The notes under the pieces were generated by a model. It searched no databases. It saw only the letters and a list, made by a program, of their open reading frames with translations, and was not told the origin of the DNA. 64,000 nucleotides of DNA from positions 608,614 to 672,613 of the forward strand of contig VYZB01000274.1 in the NCBI GenBank assembly GCA_013397455.1, read 5' to 3'. The translations under genes were made by a program, and so were the position numbers. Shown here in pieces: positions 50,461 to 61,620 of this stretch (its first letter is position 1; each line of letters starts with the position of its first letter). This DNA comes from Crotophaga sulcirostris (Eukaryota; Chordata; Aves; Cuculiformes; Crotophagidae).

Positions 50461-51639
50461 AAAGATTCATTAGTACTTTAAGGAGACTTTTAACATTTTT
50501 CTTTTCTATTTAGATGTGATAGTTTAACTGCGGTAATAAAAGATTACACTAACCTCAATTAGGTTATTATTCATATATTCAAGAGCTAAAAATAATACAC
50601 AAATATAGGGACTGAGCAGTAATGAATTTTTTTTGTTAGGACTGTCTTACATAGACACAATGGGATAAATAATTGATAATGGATATGTTCTGGGAGAGCA
50701 GACCCTTGACAAGGAAATGCTTGTTGCTAAGGAAACTTGTTATGTTTTTGCACAGCATTTAGGTTTTGAAGGAAAATAGCTCACACAATCTTTGAAATAG
50801 ACAAGCAGTTAGCAACCTTCTCTGTGCCCATTAAAGTAAATTTTCTCCCTAATTGTCTTTCCTCTGGTTTCAACAAGGTCTTTACCTCTCTGTAAGACTC
50901 CTCTCTTTCCTTATCACATCCCTGATTTCAGTCTCAGTCAATTCCTTGTAGTGGGCCGCATATTCTCTACACTGAAGTCATGTTCATAGTCTTGAAGGAA
51001 CTTTATCAAATCTATCAGGATCTTCTGATCAAAACATCTTCTGTAAATCTCTTCAAGGGCGACTTTCTCTTGCGAGGGATATATGATAGCAATACTTCAG
51101 AGCACAATGTCAAAGCCCAAAAGGTTTAACGGTAAACATAAAATCATCAAATCACCCAAACCCCCCAAAACTGAGAATCAAATAAGCATCAAACCCTGTC
51201 TTCAGTGCACTGGAAAAGCACAGATTGTATCCTCCAAGTAATTTTAGTAAAAGGATTAAAGCTTATTTCTGTTTGCTAACTATGTCATGATACAAGATTT
51301 TTCAACCATCTTACTGAGACCATGTATTGAAGACTGCATATATCAAAAGAAGTATTGAATGAGGGTATTTGTACATCTAACAGGTATTCTGTGAATTTAA
51401 TCAGTTTAAAATATATACATATTTGCTGCACATGGTTGTGCATTCTAAACAATACTTACTGGAATCAAGAAATTCTCTATTCGTTAACATTATGTATTAA
51501 TAATTCTGATTAAATAATTACGAAAGGGCTTCGGAAAAGTAAAAAGTGCCCTCATAATTTCAAGTCTTATTTGGTGAAGCAAACTGGAAGAGAGCTGATT
51601 TCACTTATCATTTAAGAAACAAGAAGAAATTGAGACACT

Positions 51640-52712
51640 GATGTAAGATGCTTTACAAACTGGCCAGGTAGTATGAATGGTGTCTCATCCAGTTGGTGGC
51701 CGGTCACTAGTGGTGTCCCCCAGGGATCAGTGTTGGGCCCGGTCCTGTTTGATATCTTTATTGATGGTCTGGATGAGGGGATGGAGTCCATCATTAGCAA
51801 GTTTGCAGATGATACCAAGTTGAGAGGAAGTTTTGATCTGTTAGAGGGTAAGATGACCCTACAGAGGGATCTGGACAGACTGGAGAGATGGGTTGATTCC
51901 AATAGGGTGAGGTTTAATAAGTCCAAATGCTGGGTGCTACATTTTGGACACAATAACCCCATGCAAAGCTATAGACCGGGAACAGAGTGACTGGAGAGTA
52001 GTCAGGCAGAAAGGGACTTGGGGGTGCTGGTAGACAGGAAACTCAACATGAGTCAGCAGTGTGCCCCAGTGGTCAAGAAGGCAAAAGGTATCCTGGCCTG
52101 CATCAGGAATAGTGTGGTCAGCAGGACAAGAGAAGTTATCGTCCTCTTATACTCGACACTGATCAGGCCTCACCTTGAATACGAGTGCAGTTCTGGGACC
52201 ATCAATTCGAGGAAGATGTCAAGATACTGGAGTGTGTCCAGAAGAGAGCAACAAAGATGGTGAAGGAACTGGAGCACAAGCCCTGTGAGGAGTGACTGAG
52301 GGAGCTGGGGCTGTAAACAGGACCTGGAGAAGAGGAGGCTCAGGGGAGACCTTATTGCCCTCTACAACTACCTAAAAGGAGGTTGTAGTCAGGCAGGGGT
52401 TGGTCTCTCGGGTGACCAGTGACAGAACAAGAGGACACGGACTCAAGCTTTGTCAGGGAAGGTTTAGGCTTGATATCAGGAAGAAATTCTTCACTGCAAG
52501 GGTGATTGGCCATTGGAATGTGCTGCCTGGGGAGGTGATGGAGTCACCGTCCCTGGAGGTGTTTAAGAGGAGATCGGATGAGGCACTTAGTGCCATGGTT
52601 TAGATGATGGGTTGGTGTTGGTGTTAGTGTTAGTGTTGGGTTATAGGTTGGGCTCAATGATCTCAAAGGTCCTTTCCAACCTTGTAATATTGTGATGCTG
52701 TGACACTGTGTA
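51640..52712 (+). mobile_element. CR1 LINE 3' half, best-preserved copy, with RT FADD motif
   Basis: A 5'-truncated CR1 of ~1.07 kb. The frame at 51673-51990 reads [20 protein letters not shown], then the catalytic palm box FADDTKL (CR1 form of the YxDD motif), [20 protein letters not shown] and [15 protein letters not shown]. It ends at a TGA that probably derives from TGG in the EWLESS segment, because the same frame continues at once and runs through [20 protein letters not shown] to 52263. A frameshift follows, and the C-terminal part ([20 protein letters not shown], 52400-52603) is in another frame. The 3' UTR has an expanded GTTGGTGTTAGTGTTAGTGT run and ends in TGTGATGCTGTGACACTGTG. It is non-functional but younger-looking than the other copies. 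Confidence 0.95.
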
Positions 52713-53324
52713 TTGAAATAAATTAAATCAATGACATGTTTTCCAAAAAACACAGAACTTGGCTAAATGAATTTTGCTGTGTAAAAATATTATCTGGTCT
52801 TATATTCAGTTATGAACGCAAGAGTCAGTTGCTGGGTGGTAAGAATTTGAGATAAGAGTAAAGGTTATGCCCTCACAGCATTGTCTAACTATTTTACTGT
52901 TTTTATCTGAAAAATCTCCCAAATCCATCTGATCCCTTGGAGATAAGAAGCTGAAATCTATATGTGATTTAGGAGGTCACTAGGAAAAGCGAAATATTAC
53001 ATACGCAGACCCATTGATTAGACCTGAGCTTATCTCTTCTGTAACACCTGTGTTTGACACCTAAGGAGTCTTGGATTCTTAAGAAAACCAAGTAGAAATG
53101 ACATTCTTAAAATTATACTGATGAAAACTGCAAATCTAACAAGCATTTAAATAAACTTTCTGTATCTTTTAAAGAGGCTTAAACAACAACCTCTTGTGTT
53201 TCCATTTCCTAACCTTTTCTCTTCCTTGAAGAACAGTTTAGCACTGTCTTACATCTTAATAGTGTCTGGTAATGCCAGGAAACCTGATCTCCTCTCCCAT
53301 CTGGAATGCACAAAAGTGTCTGAA

Positions 53325-53470
53325 TACATTAATGATTATAATCACATGACAGGAAATTATTGCTAGGTCAGCATAGGTTAAGGTGTTGAAGGGAATTACT
53401 AATTAATCAGCCATTATTCATTCTCTCTAGGAAACACAAGAGCATCTTAATTTGACATGAAATTTGCATG
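53325..53470. promoter_or_regulatory. Candidate conserved non-coding element
   Basis: Dense putative transcription-factor motifs: ATTAATGATTATAATCACATG, AGGTCAGCATAGGTTAAGG (nuclear-receptor-like half sites), ACTAATTAATCAGCC and CATTATTCATTC. There are no repeats and no open frame. This is typical of developmental enhancers in gene deserts, but conservation is not testable here. Confidence 0.25.
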
Positions 53471-54089
53471 ATATAGATGACCTTTCGGTATAAATGTAAA
53501 CAATGATGAAGAAATAGTGCGAACATGAATTATTAAATTATTGAAAAGCTTAACAAATATTAGCTATATTTTACTTGGGTATATGTAAATGAACTTTTCT
53601 AACAAACAAGGAAATTTAAACTTGTAGCTGAAAAGATGAGGGCCTTGATCACAGCACTCTCTCCTAGTCTACCAGAAGTATAAGCTCTACCTCAAAGATC
53701 TTGTAACAGTCTTGTGCCTGCATCCTTCAATCTAACTTAAATAACAAGTCTACACGGAGCCGTATTGACTTTAGGAGATCAAATGTAGAAAGTTTATATC
53801 TTAATCTTTGCAACTTCTAAAACTTAGGTGTAGCTATTTTTTTTAACACTCTAACTTAAATTACATACATTTTTTTTTATTTATTCTGATCAATAACTTG
53901 AGCCAGCGTACTTAGCAATCAACTACTTTGAAAATGAAGTGAATGAAGTTCTTATACTTTCTCATTACTGTTTACCAAAAAAAATATTAAAAGGAGATGA
54001 CAAAAAACCATGACTGAAGACAATAATCAGCAATATAATCCCATTTGTTGCTATTTCAATAAACCACATTTCTTACTGCCCCCTAAATG

Positions 54090-54310
54090 TTCTTGTATAG
54101 TCAATTAATATGCATAACTCATGCACTGATTTGACACATTTATAGCAAAGGATCTACCAGATGATTTATGTTTTCATTCTTTGTTTTGTAAAAATATAGG
54201 CCTGTTTAAGGATGGATTAATGCACTCCCTGTATTAACACTGCCAATTAATTTGACAAGAGTTAGCAATGATAGTTTGACACAAAAGATAGGCTGTTACA
54301 GATCTTTCTT
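54090..54310. promoter_or_regulatory. Candidate conserved non-coding element
   Basis: Non-repetitive AT-rich block with GTCAATTAATATGCATAACT (homeodomain and POU-like), ACATTTATAGCAAAGG (HOX/CDX and TCF-like), GGATGGATTAATGCACTCC, and GCCAATTAATTTGACAAGAG. The motif density suggests an enhancer; this is an inference only. Confidence 0.25.
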
Positions 54311-55980
54311 TGATGTAGGGCAGTTCCGTGGTATATCATTATTTATTTTTACAATCATCCTTTCTTTTTAATGTAGATTAATGATTGTGAAAGACACATT
54401 CAAGTATCTGAGGAAAATGGATATGGTAACAGAATTTGTCTTTACCCCAAGATTGTGTGGGATGCTGGTAGCACTGGGTAGAACATTGGCATTCAGTAGT
54501 TAAAACTATACTTCCATAATATCTCCAAAGAATATTTGAAATACAGACTTTACTACCGGTTTTCTTTTTCTTTTTCTCTTAAATAAACTTCCTTATCTAG
54601 TGAGATATTGCAACAGCAAATCTTTAATTTAGGGAATTGTTGATCATAGGAATAAGCTAGATGTTACTAAGCACAACTATCTAATTCAAAGGTGGAAGTT
54701 TAATATTGGAAAAGTTGTTTTATTTAGCTTCTCCACTGTAGAATATCCCTCAGAACTTGTGTGAATTCATTCAAGTGAATAAACATCAGTGATCCCCGAG
54801 ATCAGTTAGTCTAGGCCTTACCATTTTTCACTTCAGAGGATCTGAATGAAGTTATTAAGCAAATTAGGGCAGAAATCAAATTTTACCAATCCAGTAGTCA
54901 ACAGATTTATACGTAGCTGCAAAATGCCTTTTTATTGTACGTGCTTGTGTAGGTATTTGAATTTTTACAAAGTCCAGCAAACAACTTGGTTCTACTACAG
55001 TCTTTTGAAAGCACAGAAGAGTAATGTCATTGTTAAATGGCACTTAAATGACACAATATGTTCATTAATATTTATATCACACTTTGCAGTCAAGATTTTA
55101 GGTATTTATAAACAGTGAGAGTTTCATTGAGTTCCTCTTCCATTAAGTGTATCTTAAGAAGACTTTTAAAGACTCAGTAAAATCAGTAATATAACTTACT
55201 TGACCTTTAATTAAAGATATCTTCTCCAAAGCAATCATGAAATTATTAACGAAAGGATTAGATTATTTGTGCAATCTAGTTACATGTTATAATGATAACA
55301 TATACACATGCAGACTGAGATATAAAATCAAATAAAGAGTTCCAACAGTGGTGTTATCCAGTATGGTTAAACACCACTCTTCAAACTTATCTATTTTCAT
55401 TTCAAATTTTCATTTTCTTATCAATCACCCTTTCTAACCTAAGTACAGATCTTAGTGTGTGTACCCAGGCTTAACTAAAGTTCCACTTAAGTCATCATCT
55501 TGTTTCGGATAAGAACCTGTGACTAGGACACAATTTCTTAGCAGGATAGGTAAATAGTTTTCCTTTTTAGAAACTATAGTGAAATGTTTATTTGATGTTC
55601 TTCAAATTCACTGCATTTCACTGCACCACTCTTCTGGTGTTACCAGTGCCTTGTTGTTTGACCAGTCAAATGAAGTCAGAATTTCCTTGTGAAGTTATTG
55701 GAGTACTGCAAAAATTGACAGAGGTTAATGTCTATTCACTGGAAATGCACGCTCAGTTTTGCCAAGAAAGAGCCAATAGCCTGGATATTTACTTGGGAAG
55801 ATATTTGCAAAACTCAAGCTGGAAGCATACAGTTTAGGATACTACCTACACAAAAGAGAAAATTTAGGATGTAGATAGCAAGTGAAGAGAGTGAGAATCA
55901 AGAGGGGTACAAGTGAAAGCATTAGCTCTGGCTGTAACTGCCTCTGGAAAGGAAATTAATATGTCTCTCTTTTCTTACAG

Positions 55981-57114
55981 AAGACTCTTCAAGTAGACAT
56001 TCCTGAAGTTATAAAGGGAAAATACTCTTTACTACTTGTAATACATCAAATTGCATTTTTTTCAGTTTACAAGATGTTCAAAGATGGCAAACTCTAGGGA
56101 CACTACATTATGGCAGTTTATAGGTATTAATTTTCATAACCAGCAATTAATTTTCTCATATTTCATGTTCATGGGTGGAATTGGCTTGCTGGCTGATGGC
56201 TCAGCCTTCAGAAAGCATGCCAGCATTTGGGTTATTTTCTAGCAAATACAGGTCTGTCTTCTAGTTTATATGAAACCTATCTCTGACAACCTGCTTGTGC
56301 CAGACAACTATTCATAAACCAGAGAACACCTTTTTTTTTTTTTATTCCATTTGCTATTACTTTGTTCCTCATTGCTCTGATAAGCCCATGACAGCAGCAC
56401 AAGAAATGCTGGCATTATCGTTAGTACCCTGTTCAAGTCTTTTACTTTCAGTTCTGCTGATCCACAGTGCAGAGCGTGCTAGGTCTGCTCTGTCAATGGG
56501 ACATCTGAATGCTCCTGATGACTTCTCTCTGGAGGCAGAACAAAACCACCCTGGAACAGATGATAGGGGGAATGAAATTCTGAAACCAAACATATTCCTT
56601 TTGAGGGACAGTGCCGCTACAAGAATATTCACATCACAGATCCCAGAGGCAGACACTTGGATCAGCTTTAACAGGTCATGCTGAAAGACTTTCTGAGCCA
56701 GAAAAGAGTATAATGTCATTGCCAGGAGGAATTCAATATATAGTAGAATGGCAGCTAAACTTGCACTAAATCTAGAATAGTTCCTGTATGTGCTTTTAAA
56801 TATAGTGTATATAGGACAGTATAATTGAGGTGTCACAAGAAAAAGGAAAGGATTTGTTCTTTTCACTTTGCACTTACAAGAAAGAAATGGAGAAGGAAAA
56901 AACATTGTATATTTACTACTACATTTGCCTGCAGCATTCAGCACAAGGCTGTTACTCTTTAATGTGATTGCGTTCAATAGAGCCATAGATCAACAGTCAG
57001 TTGATATGTGCTTTGGTAACACTGGCAGACTACAAAAAAATTCTCTGCCCCAGGCTCTTTTGAACTTGGCAATATTTTTGATTAGTGTGTGTGTCCTGCT
57101 GTTTTAACAATAAA
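55981..57114 (+). other. Possible terminal exon containing a signal-peptide-like frame
   Basis: A good acceptor (CTCTCTTTTCTTACAG) ends at 55980, and AATAAA lies at 57109-57114. Between them a frame from ATG 56388 (or 56406, which has a purine at -3) to TGA 56682-56684 encodes 98 (or 92) residues. Its start, MLALSLVPCSSLLLSVLLIH followed by SAERARS, looks like a signal peptide with a hydrophobic core and small residues at a possible cleavage site. The rest (LNAPDDFSLEAEQNHPGTDD onward to RSC) is acidic and unrecognised. The opposite strand is also open for 205 codons (56369-56986), so only one of the two, or neither, is real. A secreted peptide gene is conceivable but unproven. Confidence 0.2.
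56331..56343 (+). repeat. Poly-T run (T13)
   Basis: Thirteen consecutive T residues, a simple homopolymer lying about 45 bp upstream of the signal-peptide-like start codon. Confidence 0.9.
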
Positions 57115-59818
57115 AACCTTGAATCTCTGGCTTTACACTGGAAATATGGTGTAAAGGATCCAGGGAATTGCAATTAGCTTATGGGTTTGGAAAATTAAAC
57201 CGTAAATAATAAACTTGAACTCATATGCATTCAGTCTAAAGTTATGTCACTCTTGGCAGTGAAATTTGAATAGTTTAATTCCACGGGGGAATGGAAATTA
57301 GTACTGAGCCACATTGGTAGTATTGTCTATTCTACTGGTTTGATTTGTCTTCACACAGTAATATGTAATGGTCTGAAGACAGCACAGAATTGACAAATAT
57401 CAACACACTCTTGTAGTGGCAACGGGAGACAAAACATTTTTGTGAGGGCATCTAAAATTGCCCTAGATAACCTGTGTTTAAGCACCTGAATTGCACTCTT
57501 GGTATTACTGCAGTACAGCTTTCAGATGAAAGATGATTAAAGCAATGGTGTGGTAGAAAAAAGCTCTTTGTAGCTTAAGGCAAAGACTATTTACAAAGGA
57601 AAAGAAAAAAATTTATTAGGCTTGTATATTTTTAGCTAGTTATTTTTCTACTACCTCTTCTGTAGGTTTTTCTCCACACTACATTTTTTTTTTAAGTCTG
57701 AAAAAGTGTTTACAAGAAAGAAAACTCATTCCTTCCCTCTGCAGTTTAGAGGTAGCAGAAACTAGGAGAAACTTTCAACAGGTAAACCAAAGCTATGAGC
57801 TTGATTGCATCTACTGATCTGATGGGAAAATGACATGACAATAACTTTAATAATCATTTTACTCACTTTCATGTCATGGTTCCCTTCTGTGTAAAGTCAT
57901 GACATTGGTTCAGTCTCCAGCACTTTGCCACTGCCAGGAAAATGCTGAATTTTGGAAATTTACCCTGTCTGACTGATGTTCCAGTGTAACCAGAATCACA
58001 TTTAACCAGTAAGTTAGAATGATTTTCTGGGCACTCTAAATCATGGTACACTGACCTTTTGTTTTGCTGCATTCTGTTACATAAAGCTGCCATCTGCAGT
58101 AAGCACTGCATGCTCACTCTTCTTGCCTTATTATCAATACTCCAGAAGAAGATAAGTAACAAGAAAATGAGCAGGGGATCTCGACATTTCCCTGCAGGGA
58201 TCACATGTTAAACAGGACTGCAAAACAGTCCTTTCCTCCAGCAAAATATTTCCTCAAGGCTCAGGATAGGCTGTGGCTTCTTCTAGATTGTTGATGTTGT
58301 TTCCATTGCTGGACACACTGATCAAATATCTGGTCATACAGTATGTAGGTAAAAATGGTTGGCCAGTGCAAACCATGCTTTACAACTTCTCTTCATCAAG
58401 AAAGTAGAAGCAACACACAGGGTTTAGGAGAAAGTCACCTCAGATTATAATCTTTTTGTTGTACTTATTTCTGAGCAGAATGAAATTAAGACTCTTCTCA
58501 ATCTTAAGAAGCCTTTTCTCCTCAGGGAAACTAAGGACTCAGATTCTGTGACCCTTCTGCTTCCTGAACTTCATGGGAGACCTAGGGAGAAGGTAGACAT
58601 CAGCAAAAGTCATTTGTGGACAGAGAGGCTGGAACAACGAGGAAGAATTTATGCCAGCCCTTCTGGTCTCTTCTATTTGCTGTAGTAAAAGCAAAGGTAT
58701 AGGTTACCGTAACCCTAATTTAAATGGATTATTGAATCTCACCTGCAATGGATTTCCTCATAGCATGTTGTTCACTAAATAATCTCATTCTATTTTACCT
58801 TTCTTTAGCAAGGTACCAGCCACCTCACTCAATTATGCATCTTCTAGAGTGAGCGAGAGATGCTTGTTAAGACAAGCTCACAGTTCATCTTATACTGTTT
58901 ATCATTCTCACAGACTCCTGCAGTGACAATTCACCTTACCCCAAATATCCTTGTGACTAGATATAAATGACTTTTGCTCCTATGATGGCAAGTTGGACAA
59001 AATATTATTCCACTGTTATTGAATTTTGATGAAAGGAATAAAGAATTACACTGTCAGAGACAGTCACTTGGTCATAATAATGCCAAGATAGAGTTTAGCC
59101 CACAGTCAGAAAATGAATATTGGACAGCACAATAAATGGAACAATAGTTTCCAGCCACTGGTTACTACGAGTTAATTAGGAGTAATTTTACTATATTCTT
59201 TAAATCTAGAAGTTTCAGTAGGGTTTAATTTTTTCCTCTGTGATGGTAGTTATTTTCACTTCTATATTTTCTTCTCAATTTCTGTTAGCCAGGTCTTGCT
59301 GAATGAGGATTGAAGCATAGCCTAGCCACACGTAAGAAAAGGTGATCATTCTCTCAACTGCATTATAGTATTTTAGAAAACATTTAGCAGAATATTTGTC
59401 AGAGCGTGATTAGGATGATACCTACTAAAAATTATTTTAGAAAGAGTACATTACACAGAAGAGTTGCACAGCTCAGTGAAGCAATCCCCCTAGGGTACAT
59501 TTGGGAAAAGCTCAACAGTTAGTAAAGTAGAAGGGAAAGGGAGCACTATAATACTGTATTGATAATGTATTTCTTATCCTGGTGTGGGTACCTTCTCCTA
59601 CCAGTGAAATATACTATTTTTTTTTCCTCTGCTGATCTTTGCTAGCTCAGATTTTGGATGTAATTGTAAAGACACATTTTTGATTAGATTATGGTCACTG
59701 AAGTAGTGAGTGTGAGATGAAAGGCATAAGCAGGTATTGTCCAGCTACTACAAACTACATTTGCTGATAATAGTGAAAACGCCATATTTATGTCTGCTTA
59801 GAAAAGAAGAAACATAGT

Positions 59819-59970
59819 ATTATAGAATTATAGAATCAAAGAATAATGGAATGGTTTGGGTCAGAAGGGACCTTTGAGATCATCTAGTTCCAATACCCCT
59901 GCCATAGGCAGAGTCATTTTCTGCTGGATCAGGTTATTTGAAGGTTCATCCATCCTGCACTGGAACATAT
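59819..59970 (-). mobile_element. CR1 LINE 3' fragment (antisense, ATTCTAT-type tail)
   Basis: Plus-strand TATAGAATTATAGAATCAAA, then GAATGGTTTGGGTCAGAAGG, GACCTTTGAGATCATCTAG, TTCCAATACCCCTGCCATAG and CATCCATCCTGCACTGGAAC is the reverse complement of the standard CR1 3' end. The ATAGAATT repeats at the outer edge are the 8-mer tail of the ATTCTATG type, unlike the TACTGTGA tails elsewhere. Confidence 0.93.
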
Positions 59971-61507
59971 CGAAGAAGACTGAGGCTTGCGAGTTTCTTT
60001 CTAAGTGTTCTCTAGAATCCATGAGATATAACATTTTATTCTTAGTAGTCCTGAAACTGACCTAGCTGTAACAGATGGTAAAGGACAAAAAATCAGTTGT
60101 GTCTTTCTGAGGGCAAATACAGCATTGTTCACAATGTAAACTGATTTCTAATGAAGAATGAAGTTTGAATGATTAATTTAGTAATTTAGTTTTTTCTTCT
60201 CACTAATTCTGTAGCAAAGAGACATTTTCTGGTCACTTTCATTAGATTTCAAAGCTGAAGTAGGAAAAACAAATCTACTATGGAAAAAGTTAAAATACTG
60301 TTATGAAGTATTGAAGCAGAGAATATTTTGACCTTGAAGTTCAGTGTCCTGTATAACCCACTGAAAAAGTTTTACCCAGAGACTTCAGCAGCTTGCTGAA
60401 ACACATAGGCATTCAATTTTTCAGGCATACTGGTGCAACACACTTGTAATTAATCCACTGTATACAAGAACACTCAATTGCATTACTGAGTTCTTGGCTG
60501 ATAAATCAGCATGCTTACAATGGAATGCCTTATAAATTAGAATTGCCTCTTAATTAAAATCTAATGCAAACAAATAGATAGACATAATTGTCTCCTGAAA
60601 CAGCATTTTGATTGTTGTATCTTCATATGAACTGCCACTCACTGCCAATGTTTTCCTTGTACCCAGTTCAGATCAGCTGAATATTAAGAAGTGAAATTTG
60701 TATTAGACAACAGATGTGCTCTGACTCAGCTCAAGTACTGTATGCTCAGCTGGAGGCAACTGGTTAATGATAAATATTGAACAATGTTCAACCTCAGATG
60801 AGTGCTTGATGCTGAATTCATGAACACATTGTGTTTTGGAAAATCAGTGGTTTTGTTCTTGGAAAACAATGTACAGCATTGTACCAAATGTGTTAAAGGA
60901 TAGTATAGAAAATATCAACAGCTATGAGTAGGATACCACTTATTTATAAACTCCATTAAAATAAAATAACAAAGTCAAGAAACACCAAGAGGGAGGAGTC
61001 TGGCATTAGACTGAAAACTACTTATCATTTACTAAAACCAGTGAAACACATCAGAGAGCCTAATGTGAAAGTTTAGGGAGAAAATGCTGGTCAGAACTTG
61101 TGTATGTTTATAGTGTTGAGGCTGCGAAGTATGAGTATAGATGGTGTCATTGTTATAAGTGTTAACTGTAAAATGGAAGTAAAGTAACTCCAAAAAGTGA
61201 ATGAATTACTATTTTCTAGGGTCACTACAAACCCTATGAAAGCTCGTGCTTTTTTTTCCCCTCTTCAATGAGTTTTCCTTTTTACATTTGTTACTTGTAA
61301 TCCTAGCAAGACAGAACACTTTCTGTTGTAAATTGAGGGAATTGACAATTAATTAATTATTTTGATCATTTATGTAAATTATGCTCAGGTTATTTCTAAG
61401 TAACTCTTTTTTTTTTGTTCTTGTCAGGGAGAGCTGTTACTGAAAAAAAAAGTGGAAGGAATTTTAACCTTCAAAATTATTCATGTTGTCTGCTACTTAC
61501 TCTTCCA
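59971..61507. other. Unannotated AT-rich sequence, candidate regulatory block inside
   Basis: No gene or repeat is recognised. The interval 60420-60800 is non-repetitive and dense in TAAT, ATTGCATT, AAATCAGCATGC and TGACTCAGC motifs. The last, at 60722-60730, is a MAF/NRF2-type element. A TTAATTAATTATTTTGATC cluster lies near 61350. Confidence 0.35.
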
Positions 61508-61620
61508 TGGAACGATAGGATCATTTAGGTTGGAAAGGACTCTTAAGATCTTCGAGTCCAGCTGTTAACATCATATTACCATCAATCTTTGCTGCTTTCC
61601 TAAGACCCTCTTAAATGAGA
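61508..61620 (-). mobile_element. CR1 LINE 3' fragment (antisense)
   Basis: Plus-strand ACGATAGGATCATTTAGGTT, then GGAAAGGACTCTTAAGATCT and TCGAGTCCAGCTGTTAACAT match the reverse complement of the CR1 terminus (CTTGATGATCTTAAAGGTCC-like). A short ~110-bp remnant without a clear 8-mer array. Confidence 0.88.

Larger units (their letters stand above)
47001..51639. other. Unannotated AT-rich sequence
   Basis: No gene or interspersed repeat is recognised. It contains a very AT-rich stretch rich in TAATATT motifs (48150-48255) and a tandem AAAAAATACAGTYTTGGG duplication (50424-50460). Confidence 0.4.
52713..59818. other. Unannotated AT-rich sequence with candidate regulatory blocks
   Basis: No gene or interspersed repeat is recognised. 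Dense TAAT-type motifs mark 53325-53470 and 54090-54310. The interval 55981-57114 is unusual in coding terms and is listed separately. Confidence 0.4.

Noticed and set aside
53257..53276. A 20-mer one mismatch from what I remember as the avian miR-429 mature sequence
   Set aside because: No complementary arm lies within ~60 bases on either side, so no pre-miRNA hairpin can form. The match also relies on memory.
56369..56986. 205-codon antisense frame, the longest open frame in the window
   Set aside because: Not recognised as any protein. I kept the region as a finding because both strands are open, but did not call this frame a gene.
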